A DNA stretch of 6,287 nucleotides. It comes from Alloprevotella sp. (lineage in GTDB: Bacteria > Bacteroidota > Bacteroidia > Bacteroidales > Bacteroidaceae). This document shows, piece by piece, positions 1-6,287 of this stretch. Each line of letters starts with the position of its first letter. Position 1 is the first letter of the stretch. A program made the translations under genes and the position numbers. The notes under the pieces are model-generated. The model did not search any database. It saw only the letters and a program-made list of their open reading frames with translations, and was not told the DNA's origin. The stretch covers positions 1-6,287 of the forward strand of contig JABZGM010000124.1 of assembly GCA_015259235.1 (NCBI GenBank), written 5' to 3'.

Positions 1-491
1 CCAGTGATTTTTACGCCTAGGTCAAAATCGATGAGGTCATATTTTTTGGCAAGTTCCCAGTGGGGAAGGGGATTAGCAGGGAGTTCAGTATTGTTACCTC
101 CTGTTTTCACGACTTCGTTGTCTTCAGCAGAATGACCTTCGGGTACAATGTCGTAAGGAAGGTTGGGAATCGTATAAAGCACATTTGTGCGTTCTTCCTC
201 GGCTTCTCTTTTGGCATCCTCAAGTTCAGCACTGCGTTGCTTGAGTTCTGCAACTCTTGCTTTTGCAACTTCGGCTTCTTCGGTATTTCCTGCCTTCATC
301 AAGGCACCGATGCTTTTAGCGAGTGTCTTTTGTTCTGCAAGAGCCGCATCAAGCTCACCTTGAGCAGCCTTTCGCTTATTGTCAGCTGCGAGCACAGCGT
401 CAATTGCTTTGCGCGCATCACTGAAGTTTTTCTTTTCCAAGCCGCGAATCACGGCTTCTTTATCATCGGTAATTTGTTTTATCGTCAGCAT
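1..491 (-). CDS. serS: Seryl-tRNA synthetase, N-terminal part (cut by window edge)
   Basis: Class II aminoacyl-tRNA synthetase that charges tRNA(Ser) with serine in the cytoplasm. The reading frame is open to the left edge, giving 163 N-terminal residues of a protein usually about 420 to 430 long. It begins MLTIKQITDD, a typical SerRS opening. A long Ala/Glu/Lys-rich heptad-like stretch follows at about residues 27 to 100, which is the antiparallel coiled-coil arm that grips the long variable arm of tRNA(Ser). After it come the conserved linker NVLYTIPNLPYDIVPEGHS and then LPHWELAKKYDLIDFDLGVKITG, matching the family's HWE-gKyxlIDFxxgxKxtG segment that leads into the catalytic core. Class II motifs 1 to 3 are off the window. 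The start at 491 is the only likely one: an in-frame TAA lies at 515-513 and no ATG or GTG lies between. The gene is set apart from trxB by a terminator and a 429-base gap, so it appears to be transcribed from its own promoter. Confidence 0.96.
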   Translation of the reverse strand, partial: MLTIKQITDDKEAVIRGLEKKNFSDARKAIDAVLAADNKRKAAQGELDAALAEQKTLAKSIGALMKAGNTEEAEVAKARVAELKQRSAELEDAKREAEEERTNVLYTIPNLPYDIVPEGHSAEDNEVVKTGGNNTELPANPLPHWELAKKYDLIDFDLGVKIT

Positions 492-520
492 ATTTGCTAT
501 AGAGAAGTTTGTTTATAGGG

Positions 521-528
521 CAAAAGTA
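521..528 (-). promoter_or_regulatory. Probable serS promoter, Bacteroidetes-type -7 box
   Basis: Read on the minus strand this is TACTTTTG, an exact match to the TAnnTTTG -7 consensus of the Bacteroidetes primary sigma factor. It sits 29 bases upstream of the serS ATG, which would give a leader of roughly 20 to 25 bases. An AT-rich spacer (529-540) lies upstream. I cannot find a good TTTG -33 box at the expected distance (around 546-555), so the call rests on the -7 box and its position. Confidence 0.45.
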
Positions 529-833
529 GTAATTATTTTTGGAACAGCGCATAGCAGTAAGAGAAAGTTTTGCCTTATTCTCCGAATAATCGTAGCATTT
601 GTAGATTGGATTATTGGGGAGTTGCGAGTGGTTAGAACTGTTGCTGGCGACGATCCAAAAATGTATGCACACTTTTTTGTCAAAATACTTGTCGTTTTTG
701 CTTTGATTCTTTCCTTCTTTTTGACCTATACGCTTTCTTTTTGTTCATTTTATGGAGCATCGAAGAATTTCCAGTGTTCTAGTGGGGATGAAGAGTAATT
801 GAATAAGTTATACGCTTCTTCAATAGTTGTTGG
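529..833. other. Gene-free gap between trxB terminator and serS promoter
   Basis: About 300 AT-rich bases with T-rich runs on the plus strand. The open frames here (plus 379-798 and minus 463-672) run into the start of serS, have low-complexity translations with no recognisable domain, and are best taken as chance. I see no tRNA, no T-box-like leader and no strong hairpin. A 6-bp inverted pair (798-803 with 819-824) is too short to mean much. Apart from serving as upstream DNA for serS, the stretch has no function I can see. Confidence 0.6.
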
Positions 834-882
834 GATAAAAAAGAATATCCTCGTACTTGCTTTTGAGGTACAAGTACGAGGA
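834..882 (-). terminator. Intrinsic terminator of the trxB transcript
   Basis: A perfect 12-bp inverted repeat, TCCTCGTACTTG (848-859) with CAAGTACGAGGA (871-882), has an 11-base loop. Read on the minus strand the stem is followed by TATTCTTTTTTAT, a U-rich tract (834-847). The plus strand has no T-run after the stem, so the signal points in the direction of trxB. The hairpin begins 38 bases past the trxB stop codon. It fits a Rho-independent terminator that ends the trxB transcript and isolates serS. Confidence 0.88.
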
Positions 883-920
883 CGTTAATATTAGGCTCTT
901 TGCAGAACTAAGAAAATAAG

Positions 921-1859
921 TTAGACTGGATGTTCATCCAGGAATTGTTTTACTTCAATGGCAGCTTTACAGCCCATTGCTGCAGCTGTGATTGCTTGAC
1001 GATAGAGAGGATCGGCAACATCACCAGCGGCAAAGACGCCCTCAATGTTAGTGCGTGGAGTTTGACCTTCCGTCTTGAGGTAACCAACTTCGTCAGTTTC
1101 CAATTGACCCTTGAAAAGTTCCGTGTTGGGGTTGTGACCAATGGCCAAGAAGAAACCATCGATGGGGAGATCGTAAGTGCGTTCGTCAGCTTCTCCCTTG
1201 CGATGTACAAGATGAGCACCTTCAACACCTTCCTCTCCGAAGAGACCAAGTGTGTTTGTTTCGAAAAGAACTTCAATCTTCTCATTGGCAAAGACGCGGT
1301 CTTGCATTGCTTTAGAAGCGCGAAGGAAAGGTTTGCGAACAATGAGATAAACCTTGGAAGCTAGACCAGCGAGGTAGGTTGCTTCTTCGCAAGCTGTGTC
1401 ACCACCACCAACGACGGCAACCACTTTCTTACGGTAGAAGAAACCATCGCAAGTGGCACAAGCAGAAACGCCAATTCCTCTGTATTTTTCTTCATCGGGA
1501 AGCCCTAGGTATTTTGCGCTTGCACCGGTGGCAATAATCAGAGTTTGTGTTTGAATTTGGCTATTATCATCGAAAGTAAGTGTGAAAGGACGCTGAGACA
1601 AATCAGCTTTAACACAGTGCTTATTACGGATTTCAGTCCCAAAGCGCAAAGCTTGGTTGCGCAAGTCAGCCATCAATTGATTACCATCTACGCCTTCTGG
1701 ATAACCAGGAAAGTTGTCTACTTCAGTGGTTTGGGTGAGTTGTCCACCAGGCTGCAGACCTTCATAAATAACAGGGCTAAGACCTGAACGTCCAGCATAA
1801 ATGGCAGCAGTGTAACCAGCAGGGCCACTACCTAGAATAAGAGTTTGGAGTTGTTCCAT
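921..1859 (-). CDS. trxB: Thioredoxin reductase (NADPH, FAD-dependent)
   Basis: Low-molecular-weight thioredoxin reductase, 312 residues, the normal length. It passes electrons from NADPH through FAD and a redox-active disulfide to thioredoxin in the cytoplasm, supporting ribonucleotide reduction, methionine sulfoxide repair and oxidative-stress defence. Visible motifs in order: the FAD-binding GSGPAG at residues 10-15; PGGQL at 37-41; the ATGA segment at 111-114; the catalytic CATC at 134-137 followed by Asp138; the NADPH-binding GGGDTA at 151-156; GHNPNT at 241-246; and the second FAD motif GVFAAGD at 274-280, followed by YRQAITAAAMGC. The NADPH 2'-phosphate site normally written HRRxxxR reads VRKPFLR here, keeping the basic residues except for the His. 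An in-frame TAA at 1889-1887, with no other start codon between, fixes the ATG at 1859. No Shine-Dalgarno is present. It lies 132 bases downstream of lolA and ends before a strong terminator. Confidence 0.97.
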   Translation of the reverse strand: MEQLQTLILGSGPAGYTAAIYAGRSGLSPVIYEGLQPGGQLTQTTEVDNFPGYPEGVDGNQLMADLRNQALRFGTEIRNKHCVKADLSQRPFTLTFDDNSQIQTQTLIIATGASAKYLGLPDEEKYRGIGVSACATCDGFFYRKKVVAVVGGGDTACEEATYLAGLASKVYLIVRKPFLRASKAMQDRVFANEKIEVLFETNTLGLFGEEGVEGAHLVHRKGEADERTYDLPIDGFFLAIGHNPNTELFKGQLETDEVGYLKTEGQTPRTNIEGVFAAGDVADPLYRQAITAAAMGCKAAIEVKQFLDEHPV

Positions 1860-1991
1860 AATGTTTGAGTTTTGAGAAAATAGAAATTAATGCGACTTCG
1901 CTCTTGCACTGATACCAAATACCTACCATCTTATTTCTAAAAGTGGGGGAGCAGAAGTCTAGTTTATAGGATATTGAGTTGTTTACTTTGT

Positions 1992-2591
1992 TTATCTCAT
2001 ATCTACCACTTCCACTTTGGGGAAGTCTTTAGCATTGAATCTAAAAAAAGCATCGTTCTTTTTGCCTACGCTTTGGAGTGAAGCGATATTGATTGTACTC
2101 CAATTTGAGGCATTTGTGCGTAAACGAACGCTTTGTGGGTGATGATTGCTTTTGTTGATGGTGATATAAGCTTCTTTGATGGCATTGTGTTTGTTGCTGC
2201 TTGTGAGGTGAACTTCATAAGTAGCCCCTTTGTCAGAGAGTGTGCTATTGTAACCTTGTTTGTAAAGGTTGATAAAGTTGATTGGGTTGATGCCTGCAAT
2301 CTCCGAAGCACTAGGGTTAGTGACGTTTACCTCTCCCGAACCTTGTGCAAGAGACCATTCTGTCTTACCATCAAACCAAATGCGTGCTTGGGGGGAAGTT
2401 AGCACAAATTTCTTGCCTTGCACTGTGATGTTACCATTGCTATTGCCCATCGCACCGCGTGCCGTAAAGTTTGCAACCACACATCCGCGACTTAGAACAC
2501 TGGCTGTTTGGTCTAAAACAGACTTTGCTGTTTGCGCCACAGCACCCATTGCTGTGAAAGCGCAAAGAAGAAGAAAAGAACGTAGCTTCAT
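1992..2591 (-). CDS. LolA-like periplasmic outer-membrane lipoprotein chaperone
   Basis: A 199-residue exported protein that I place in the Bacteroidetes branch of the LolA family. These proteins carry lipoproteins across the periplasm from the inner membrane to the outer membrane. Residues 1 to about 19 form a signal peptide (Lys/Arg start, LLLCAF core, probable cleavage after AVA). The Cys at position 10 is not in a lipobox context, so the mature protein should be soluble. Family-like features are WFDGKTEWS (72-80), matching the LolA beta-strand with its WYDGK-type turn; EVNVTNPSASEIAGINP (87-103), followed by FINLY; and the C-terminal FFRFNAKDFPKVEVVDMR (182-199), resembling the usual F-P-x-x-E-V-x-D-L-R ending. 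Assignment rests on these motifs and on its place directly after ftsK, a common neighbourhood in Bacteroidales. Whether it is a true functional LolA is inferred. It may be co-transcribed with ftsK across a 116-base spacer, as I see no clear promoter there. Confidence 0.83.
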   Translation of the reverse strand: MKLRSFLLLCAFTAMGAVAQTAKSVLDQTASVLSRGCVVANFTARGAMGNSNGNITVQGKKFVLTSPQARIWFDGKTEWSLAQGSGEVNVTNPSASEIAGINPINFINLYKQGYNSTLSDKGATYEVHLTSSNKHNAIKEAYITINKSNHHPQSVRLRTNASNWSTINIASLQSVGKKNDAFFRFNAKDFPKVEVVDMR

Positions 2592-2644
2592 TGTTTGAAG
2601 AATATCTTAAATGTTTATGATGACTGCAAGGAACATTCGGTTTT

Positions 2645-2707
2645 AACCCAAATCGGTCATTAGACCGTTATAGTACGACTCGTAATTGAAAAGAGACCGA
2701 TTGGGTT
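2645..2707 (-). repeat. Imperfect inverted repeat with nested alternative hairpin, ftsK-lolA spacer
   Basis: The arms AACCCAAATCGGTC (2645-2658) and GACCGATTGGGTT (2695-2707) pair over 13 bp with one bulged A, enclosing 36 bases. The arm at 2707 directly abuts the ftsK TAG. Inside, a second GACCG (2663-2667) can pair with CGGTC (2654-2658) around a four-base ATTA loop, so the long and short stems compete for the same bases. The loop also holds the odd palindrome TACGA-C-TCGTA (2674-2684). On the minus strand the structure is followed by AAAACCG, with no U-tract, so it is not a standard intrinsic terminator. It could be an mRNA processing or stability element, an attenuator-like switch before lolA, or a copy of a dispersed repeat. 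Confidence 0.7.
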
Positions 2708-5338
2708 CTAATCGAAACGTTTTCCAGCAGCTTTAAGTTGGTCAAGGATTTGTTGTAGTTCTATTTCAGATTGAACATAGACTTCTCTAGGCTTTGAGCC
2801 ATTCACTGGCCCGACTATTCCAGCTTCTTCGAGTTGGTCCATGAGACGTCCTGCACGGTTGAAGCCGATGCTGAAAGTTCGCTGTATTTTTGAGGTCGAT
2901 CCTTGTTGGGTACTAACTACGAAGCGTGCTACTTGTTCAAAAGTACTACCATCTCCGCCACCATAAGACTCGCTTCCACTGTCCGAGCTTTCTTCCACTA
3001 GAGGGAGTTCATAAGGACAAGGGTAGCCTTGCTGTTGAGCTATGAAGTCTGTTAGTGCTTCAATCTCTGGAGTATCAATGAAGGCACATTGCAAACGTGT
3101 GACGTCACTACCTGTGAGGAAGAGCATATCGCCACGTCCAATAAGATTATTTGCTCCCGTGCGGTCAAGAATTGTTTGGCTCTCAATACGTCCTGAAACT
3201 CGGAATGCCATACGAGCAGGGAAGTTTGCTTTAATCTTACCCGTGATAATCGTGGCACGAGGGCTTTGTGTAGCAATTACCATGTGAATACCGACGGCAC
3301 GCGCCAACTGAGCAATACGAGCAATGGGAAGTTCAATGTCTTTACCCGCTGTCATAATCAAATCACCGAACTCGTCAATGATAACTACGATATAGGGCAA
3401 GAAGTGGTGACCATTGTTAGGATTTAGACGGCGAGAAAGGAATTTCTCATTGTATTCCTTGAGGTTTTTGCAACGTGCTGCCTTAAGCAATTCGTAGCGG
3501 TCGTCCATTTCCTTTGTCAGACTCATCAGCGTCTGCACCACCTTCTTTACATCAGTGATGACCGGTTCTTCGCTATCAGGAACTTGTGCAAGGAAGTGTT
3601 TGATGATGGGGTTGTACATAGAGAACTCCACCTTTTTGGGGTCAATCATCACCAACTTCAGTTCCGCTGGATGCTTCTTGTAGAGCAGAGAAGAAATGAT
3701 GGCATTCAAACCAACGGATTTACCTTGACCTGTTGCACCTGCCACCAAGAGGTGAGGCATCTTAGCCAAATCAACCATGAAAATTTCGTTGGTAATGGTC
3801 TTGCCGAGTGCAATGGGAAGTGCGTAGTCGCTCTCTTGGAATTTCTTACTTTTGAGAATACTCTCCATCGAAACGATTTGCGCTTTTTTATTAGGTACTT
3901 CAATACCAATCGTTCCCTTTCCAGGCATTGGAGCAATGATGCGAATACCAATGGCCGCAAGCGAAAGCGCGATATCTTCTTCTAGATTCTTAATCTTAGA
4001 TATACGAATACCAGGTGCTGGAGTGATTTCGTAAAGTGTAACAGTGGGACCTACAGTTGCAGAAATCTGAGTAATTTTAACTCCGAAAGTGCCGAGAACT
4101 TGAATAATGCGATTTTTATTGGCATGTTGCTCCTCCATATCAATATCAACATTCCCTGCGTCATGCTTTTCAAGGAGAGAAAGTGGAGGGAATTTGTAAC
4201 GACTGAGTTCAGCTCTTGGGTCAATGGGAGGGAGGTTCTCTACTTCTGCAGCTGTTAGAGCGCGGGTAGTCTCTTCTTCTAGCGTTGCATTAACAGATAA
4301 CTCTACTTCATCATCACAGGTACTTGCTACGCTAGTTTCTTTGCTTGTAGAAGTTGAGTGAAGTACATCTGTGCCTAAATCCTGTGGCAACGTGAGATGA
4401 GTATCATCTTCAGAGTTATGTGCAAGTTCCGTACCAAGGTCAAGCGTTTTTGAACTATCAGGGTCTTGTAAATCAGATTCGTGTGAGTGACCTGGTTGCA
4501 AATCATCGACTACGAGAACTTCGTCTTTCTTGTATTCATCCTCTAACTCTAATTCGATAGTATCTATGTTAGTGGGCATTTCAACTTCTAATGACTCAGT
4601 TGATTCTTCACATTCTTCGATAGTATCAGAATATTCTTCTAGTTCATCATCTCGTTGTGGAAGTACCCATTGTCCAATTTTGTGAACACCTTTGAAAATG
4701 GCAATAAATACTTGGGTGAACCAGTAGCCAATATAGGAGATGGTGAGTAGGACTAATACAGCTCCTGTTGCAATAGTCCCAATGTTGTCTGTGAGCCACC
4801 CTAACACAGCTTTACCATGCATTCCACCAAGTTCAAAAGATATAAGACTCTTGAAGGACTCTGGCAATATATTGTCCTGGATGAAATTAGCGTCTACGCT
4901 GCCTACCACCATAATGATAGACAGATGTAAATAAAGTACCCATAAGCGTATGGGACAAGCCTTGCGCATAAATATTTTCAGAGCAAGTGCCAAAAGGAAG
5001 ATGGGTAACAATATACTAAAGACACCAAATAGTTGTCCCATGATGTAGTATGCTGTGTATGCCCCAAGACGACCTGCGTAGTTAGCTGGATTAGGTAGGT
5101 TCCCTGCTATAACGCCAGCTTGATCCACACCACCAGTGAAAATATTTGATATAATTGCAAGTAAAAGGAATAGACTAACAATGACAAGAGACATGCCCAC
5201 TGCAAAGCGAATATAGTCACTGTGCGAGCTGATGCCTGAGATTTCTTTTAGCTCTCTTTTGAGTTCCTGCTGCTTACTCTGTGCGGAAGACTTTGAAGAG
5301 GAGGCTTTTTGCTTGGGTCTTGCTGTATTTCTAGCCAT
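2708..5338 (-). CDS. ftsK: DNA translocase FtsK (FtsK/SpoIIIE family)
   Basis: Septal, membrane-anchored, ATP-driven DNA pump that clears and segregates the chromosome terminus at division and activates XerCD recombination at dif. It is 876 residues. A basic N-terminal tail (1-40) leads into four predicted membrane helices at about 44-67, 98-123, 129-149 and 185-212. An Asp/Glu-rich linker follows at about 229-370. The motor starts near residue 400: an alpha-type region with GPTVTLYEITPAPGIRISKI (430-449), Walker A GATGQGKS (534-541), Walker B VVIIDEFGD (651-659), and the FtsK signature from IATQSP to IGRGDML (688-739). A Ser/Gly-rich hinge (784-798) joins the C-terminal gamma winged helix (about 800-876), which contains QRTFSIGFNRAGRLMDQLE. 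The usual IDSRTILD reads IESQTILD here. An in-frame TAA at 5347-5345 fixes the ATG at 5338. The 166 bases upstream contain no clear -7 box and only a weak 4-bp hairpin (5456-5468) with a five-T run. Confidence 0.97.
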   Translation of the reverse strand: MARNTARPKQKASSSKSSAQSKQQELKRELKEISGISSHSDYIRFAVGMSLVIVSLFLLLAIISNIFTGGVDQAGVIAGNLPNPANYAGRLGAYTAYYIMGQLFGVFSILLPIFLLALALKIFMRKACPIRLWVLYLHLSIIMVVGSVDANFIQDNILPESFKSLISFELGGMHGKAVLGWLTDNIGTIATGAVLVLLTISYIGYWFTQVFIAIFKGVHKIGQWVLPQRDDELEEYSDTIEECEESTESLEVEMPTNIDTIELELEDEYKKDEVLVVDDLQPGHSHESDLQDPDSSKTLDLGTELAHNSEDDTHLTLPQDLGTDVLHSTSTSKETSVASTCDDEVELSVNATLEEETTRALTAAEVENLPPIDPRAELSRYKFPPLSLLEKHDAGNVDIDMEEQHANKNRIIQVLGTFGVKITQISATVGPTVTLYEITPAPGIRISKIKNLEEDIALSLAAIGIRIIAPMPGKGTIGIEVPNKKAQIVSMESILKSKKFQESDYALPIALGKTITNEIFMVDLAKMPHLLVAGATGQGKSVGLNAIISSLLYKKHPAELKLVMIDPKKVEFSMYNPIIKHFLAQVPDSEEPVITDVKKVVQTLMSLTKEMDDRYELLKAARCKNLKEYNEKFLSRRLNPNNGHHFLPYIVVIIDEFGDLIMTAGKDIELPIARIAQLARAVGIHMVIATQSPRATIITGKIKANFPARMAFRVSGRIESQTILDRTGANNLIGRGDMLFLTGSDVTRLQCAFIDTPEIEALTDFIAQQQGYPCPYELPLVEESSDSGSESYGGGDGSTFEQVARFVVSTQQGSTSKIQRTFSIGFNRAGRLMDQLEEAGIVGPVNGSKPREVYVQSEIELQQILDQLKAAGKRFD

Positions 5339-5504
5339 TGAGTGTTATATGATAGTTTGAAGTTCGCTCCTTGGTTGAGTCTTTATAGGAGACGTAAGGT
5401 GATGCTTGATAAAATTGGATGTCCATACCGGAATAACGAGATCCCAAAAAGAGGTAGCGAAATCCGCTCTGAATCTAGAGTCCTTGTGATTGGTTCTGAC
5501 ACTA

Positions 5505-6287
5505 TTATTGTTGTGGCATGATGTAAAACTTTATCAAGTTGCGCAATGCGCGCTCGCAGACGGCGCAGAATACAGGTACTTCGTTTGTGCGCATTCGGCA
5601 ATTACGGAAACCGCGATATACTCCTTTCGACATATATCCTCCACCTTCATAAACTCCTATTTTTTGTGTATCACTATCTTGGGTGTCGTTGAGTGGTGTG
5701 GGAATTGGGCGTTTCTTAGGAAGCATGTCTTGCCATTTCGCAGAAAACTGTGCTAATGTGGTGATATTGGGCTCCCAAGGTTCTACATCAGGGTGATAGT
5801 AGTTGGTGTATTGGTCATCATAAAAATACTCATCAGCAAGTCCGCCAAAAGAATGACCAAACTCATGTACTGTTACGGGGAGGAAATGCTCGTTGTGAGC
5901 TGCTGAAAGTGTGTAGCTATTGTATATGCCACCCCCTCCATAATTAGATGTGTTTGCTAAGATAAGGATATGCTCGTAAGGAATACCCACAAGTGCGTTG
6001 TTCAGTGTCTTGATTTTGAGAGTTGTAAGGTATCGTTTGCTATAGAATGTATCAAAATGAGAGCCTAAAGCAGTTTGCTTCCAGTCATGGTTGTGCGGGA
6101 TGCTAACACCACTTTCTTTGCTTGGTACAGCAACTGCCACAAAATTGAAGTAGTTTTTGTAATCGCTGAAAGGTTTGTATTTGAGTATTTCGTCTGCTGC
6201 TCGTTGTGCATCAGCATAAAAAGTAGATTGTTCTGAAGCTGTATAACCTTCAGCAACGATAGCGACGTCAATACAATTTGCAGAGCC
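5505..6287 (-). CDS. M64 family (IgA peptidase-type) zinc metallopeptidase, C-terminal part (cut by window edge)
   Basis: The frame is open to the right edge, giving the last 260 residues. Translation begins GSANCIDVAIVAEGYTASE, the conserved start of the M64 catalytic domain. FNFVAVAVPSKESGVSIP and GSHFDTFYSKRYLTT follow, and then the zinc site HEFGHSFGGLADEY (fragment residues 141-154, bases 5867-5826), in which two His residues and a downstream Asp/Glu fit an HExxHxxG-x3-DE pattern with Glu142 as general base. EGGGYMSKGVYRG and NCRMRTN come next, then the Cys pair FCAVC near the end, all typical of the family. The GTG at 6140 is internal, not a start, because family-conserved sequence continues upstream of it. 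M64 takes its name from an IgA-cleaving clostridial enzyme. The substrate here is unknown, and IgA cleavage should not be assumed. Homologues in Bacteroidales normally have a signal peptide and an N-terminal domain, which would lie outside the window. Transcribed toward ftsK, 166 bases away. Confidence 0.93.
   Translation of the reverse strand, partial: GSANCIDVAIVAEGYTASEQSTFYADAQRAADEILKYKPFSDYKNYFNFVAVAVPSKESGVSIPHNHDWKQTALGSHFDTFYSKRYLTTLKIKTLNNALVGIPYEHILILANTSNYGGGGIYNSYTLSAAHNEHFLPVTVHEFGHSFGGLADEYFYDDQYTNYYHPDVEPWEPNITTLAQFSAKWQDMLPKKRPIPTPLNDTQDSDTQKIGVYEGGGYMSKGVYRGFRNCRMRTNEVPVFCAVCERALRNLIKFYIMPQQ

Noticed and set aside
463..672. Minus-strand 69-codon open frame overlapping the serS start
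   Set aside because: It runs over the probable serS promoter and start in another frame, has an Asn/Lys/Tyr/Ser-rich sequence typical of AT-rich non-coding DNA, and matches nothing I recognise.
60..798. Plus-strand open frames of 152 and 139 codons (60-518 and 379-798)
   Set aside because: The first is fully antisense to serS and the second overlaps its start. The translations are Phe/Cys/Ser-rich with no domain, while serS has clear family sequence on the other strand.
1911..1930. Candidate trxB promoter or operator: three GGTA copies on the minus strand (1927-1914) with TTTG nearby
   Set aside because: The TA to TTTG spacing does not fit TAnnTTTG, no good -33 box is present, and three four-base repeats are expected by chance.
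3042..3985. Plus-strand open frames inside ftsK (3042-3287 and 3584-3985)
   Set aside because: They are antisense to the conserved motor domain and are by-products of its codon usage.
5446..5470. Possible terminator after the M64 gene: AGCG/CGCT stem followed by TTTTT on the minus strand
   Set aside because: The stem is only 4 bp with a bulge before the short T-run. It is too weak to call as a feature.
5383..5601. Minus-strand 72-codon open frame between the M64 gene and ftsK
   Set aside because: It overlaps the conserved C-terminus of the M64 peptidase in another frame, and its Arg/Leu-rich translation has no recognisable domain.

Overview
The window is an ordinary chromosomal stretch from a member of the Bacteroidota, most likely order Bacteroidales. 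This is inferred from three things: the family variants of the proteins (a LolA-like protein of the Bacteroidetes type, a four-helix FtsK with a long acidic linker, and a TrxB carrying GGGDTACEEA), the absence of Shine-Dalgarno sequences in front of the genes, and a Bacteroidetes-type -7 promoter box in front of serS. Genus cannot be settled from this sequence alone. I see no phage, insertion sequence, CRISPR array, tRNA or rRNA.

All five genes lie on the minus strand, so transcription runs from high to low coordinates. From the right edge they are: the C-terminal part of a secreted-type M64 (IgA-peptidase family) zinc metallopeptidase, cut by the window edge (6287-5505); the DNA translocase FtsK (5338-2708); a LolA-like periplasmic lipoprotein chaperone with a signal peptide (2591-1992); thioredoxin reductase TrxB with its CATC redox centre (1859-921); and the N-terminal third of seryl-tRNA synthetase, cut by the left edge (491-1). 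Several longer plus-strand and out-of-frame ORFs are shadows of these genes.

The non-coding parts are short. A strong intrinsic terminator (12-bp perfect stem plus U-tract, 882-834) closes the trxB transcript. A gap of about 300 bases with no recognisable gene follows, then a probable serS promoter (-7 box 521-528). Between ftsK and lolA, starting immediately after the ftsK stop codon, is a large imperfect inverted repeat with a nested alternative hairpin and no U-tract. It is the least explained element in the window.

FtsK, LolA-like and TrxB probably form one co-oriented cluster. They serve chromosome segregation at the division septum, outer-membrane lipoprotein traffic and cytoplasmic thiol reduction, so the link looks like conserved synteny rather than one pathway. 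I found no convincing novel system here. The findings are modest and are scored accordingly.
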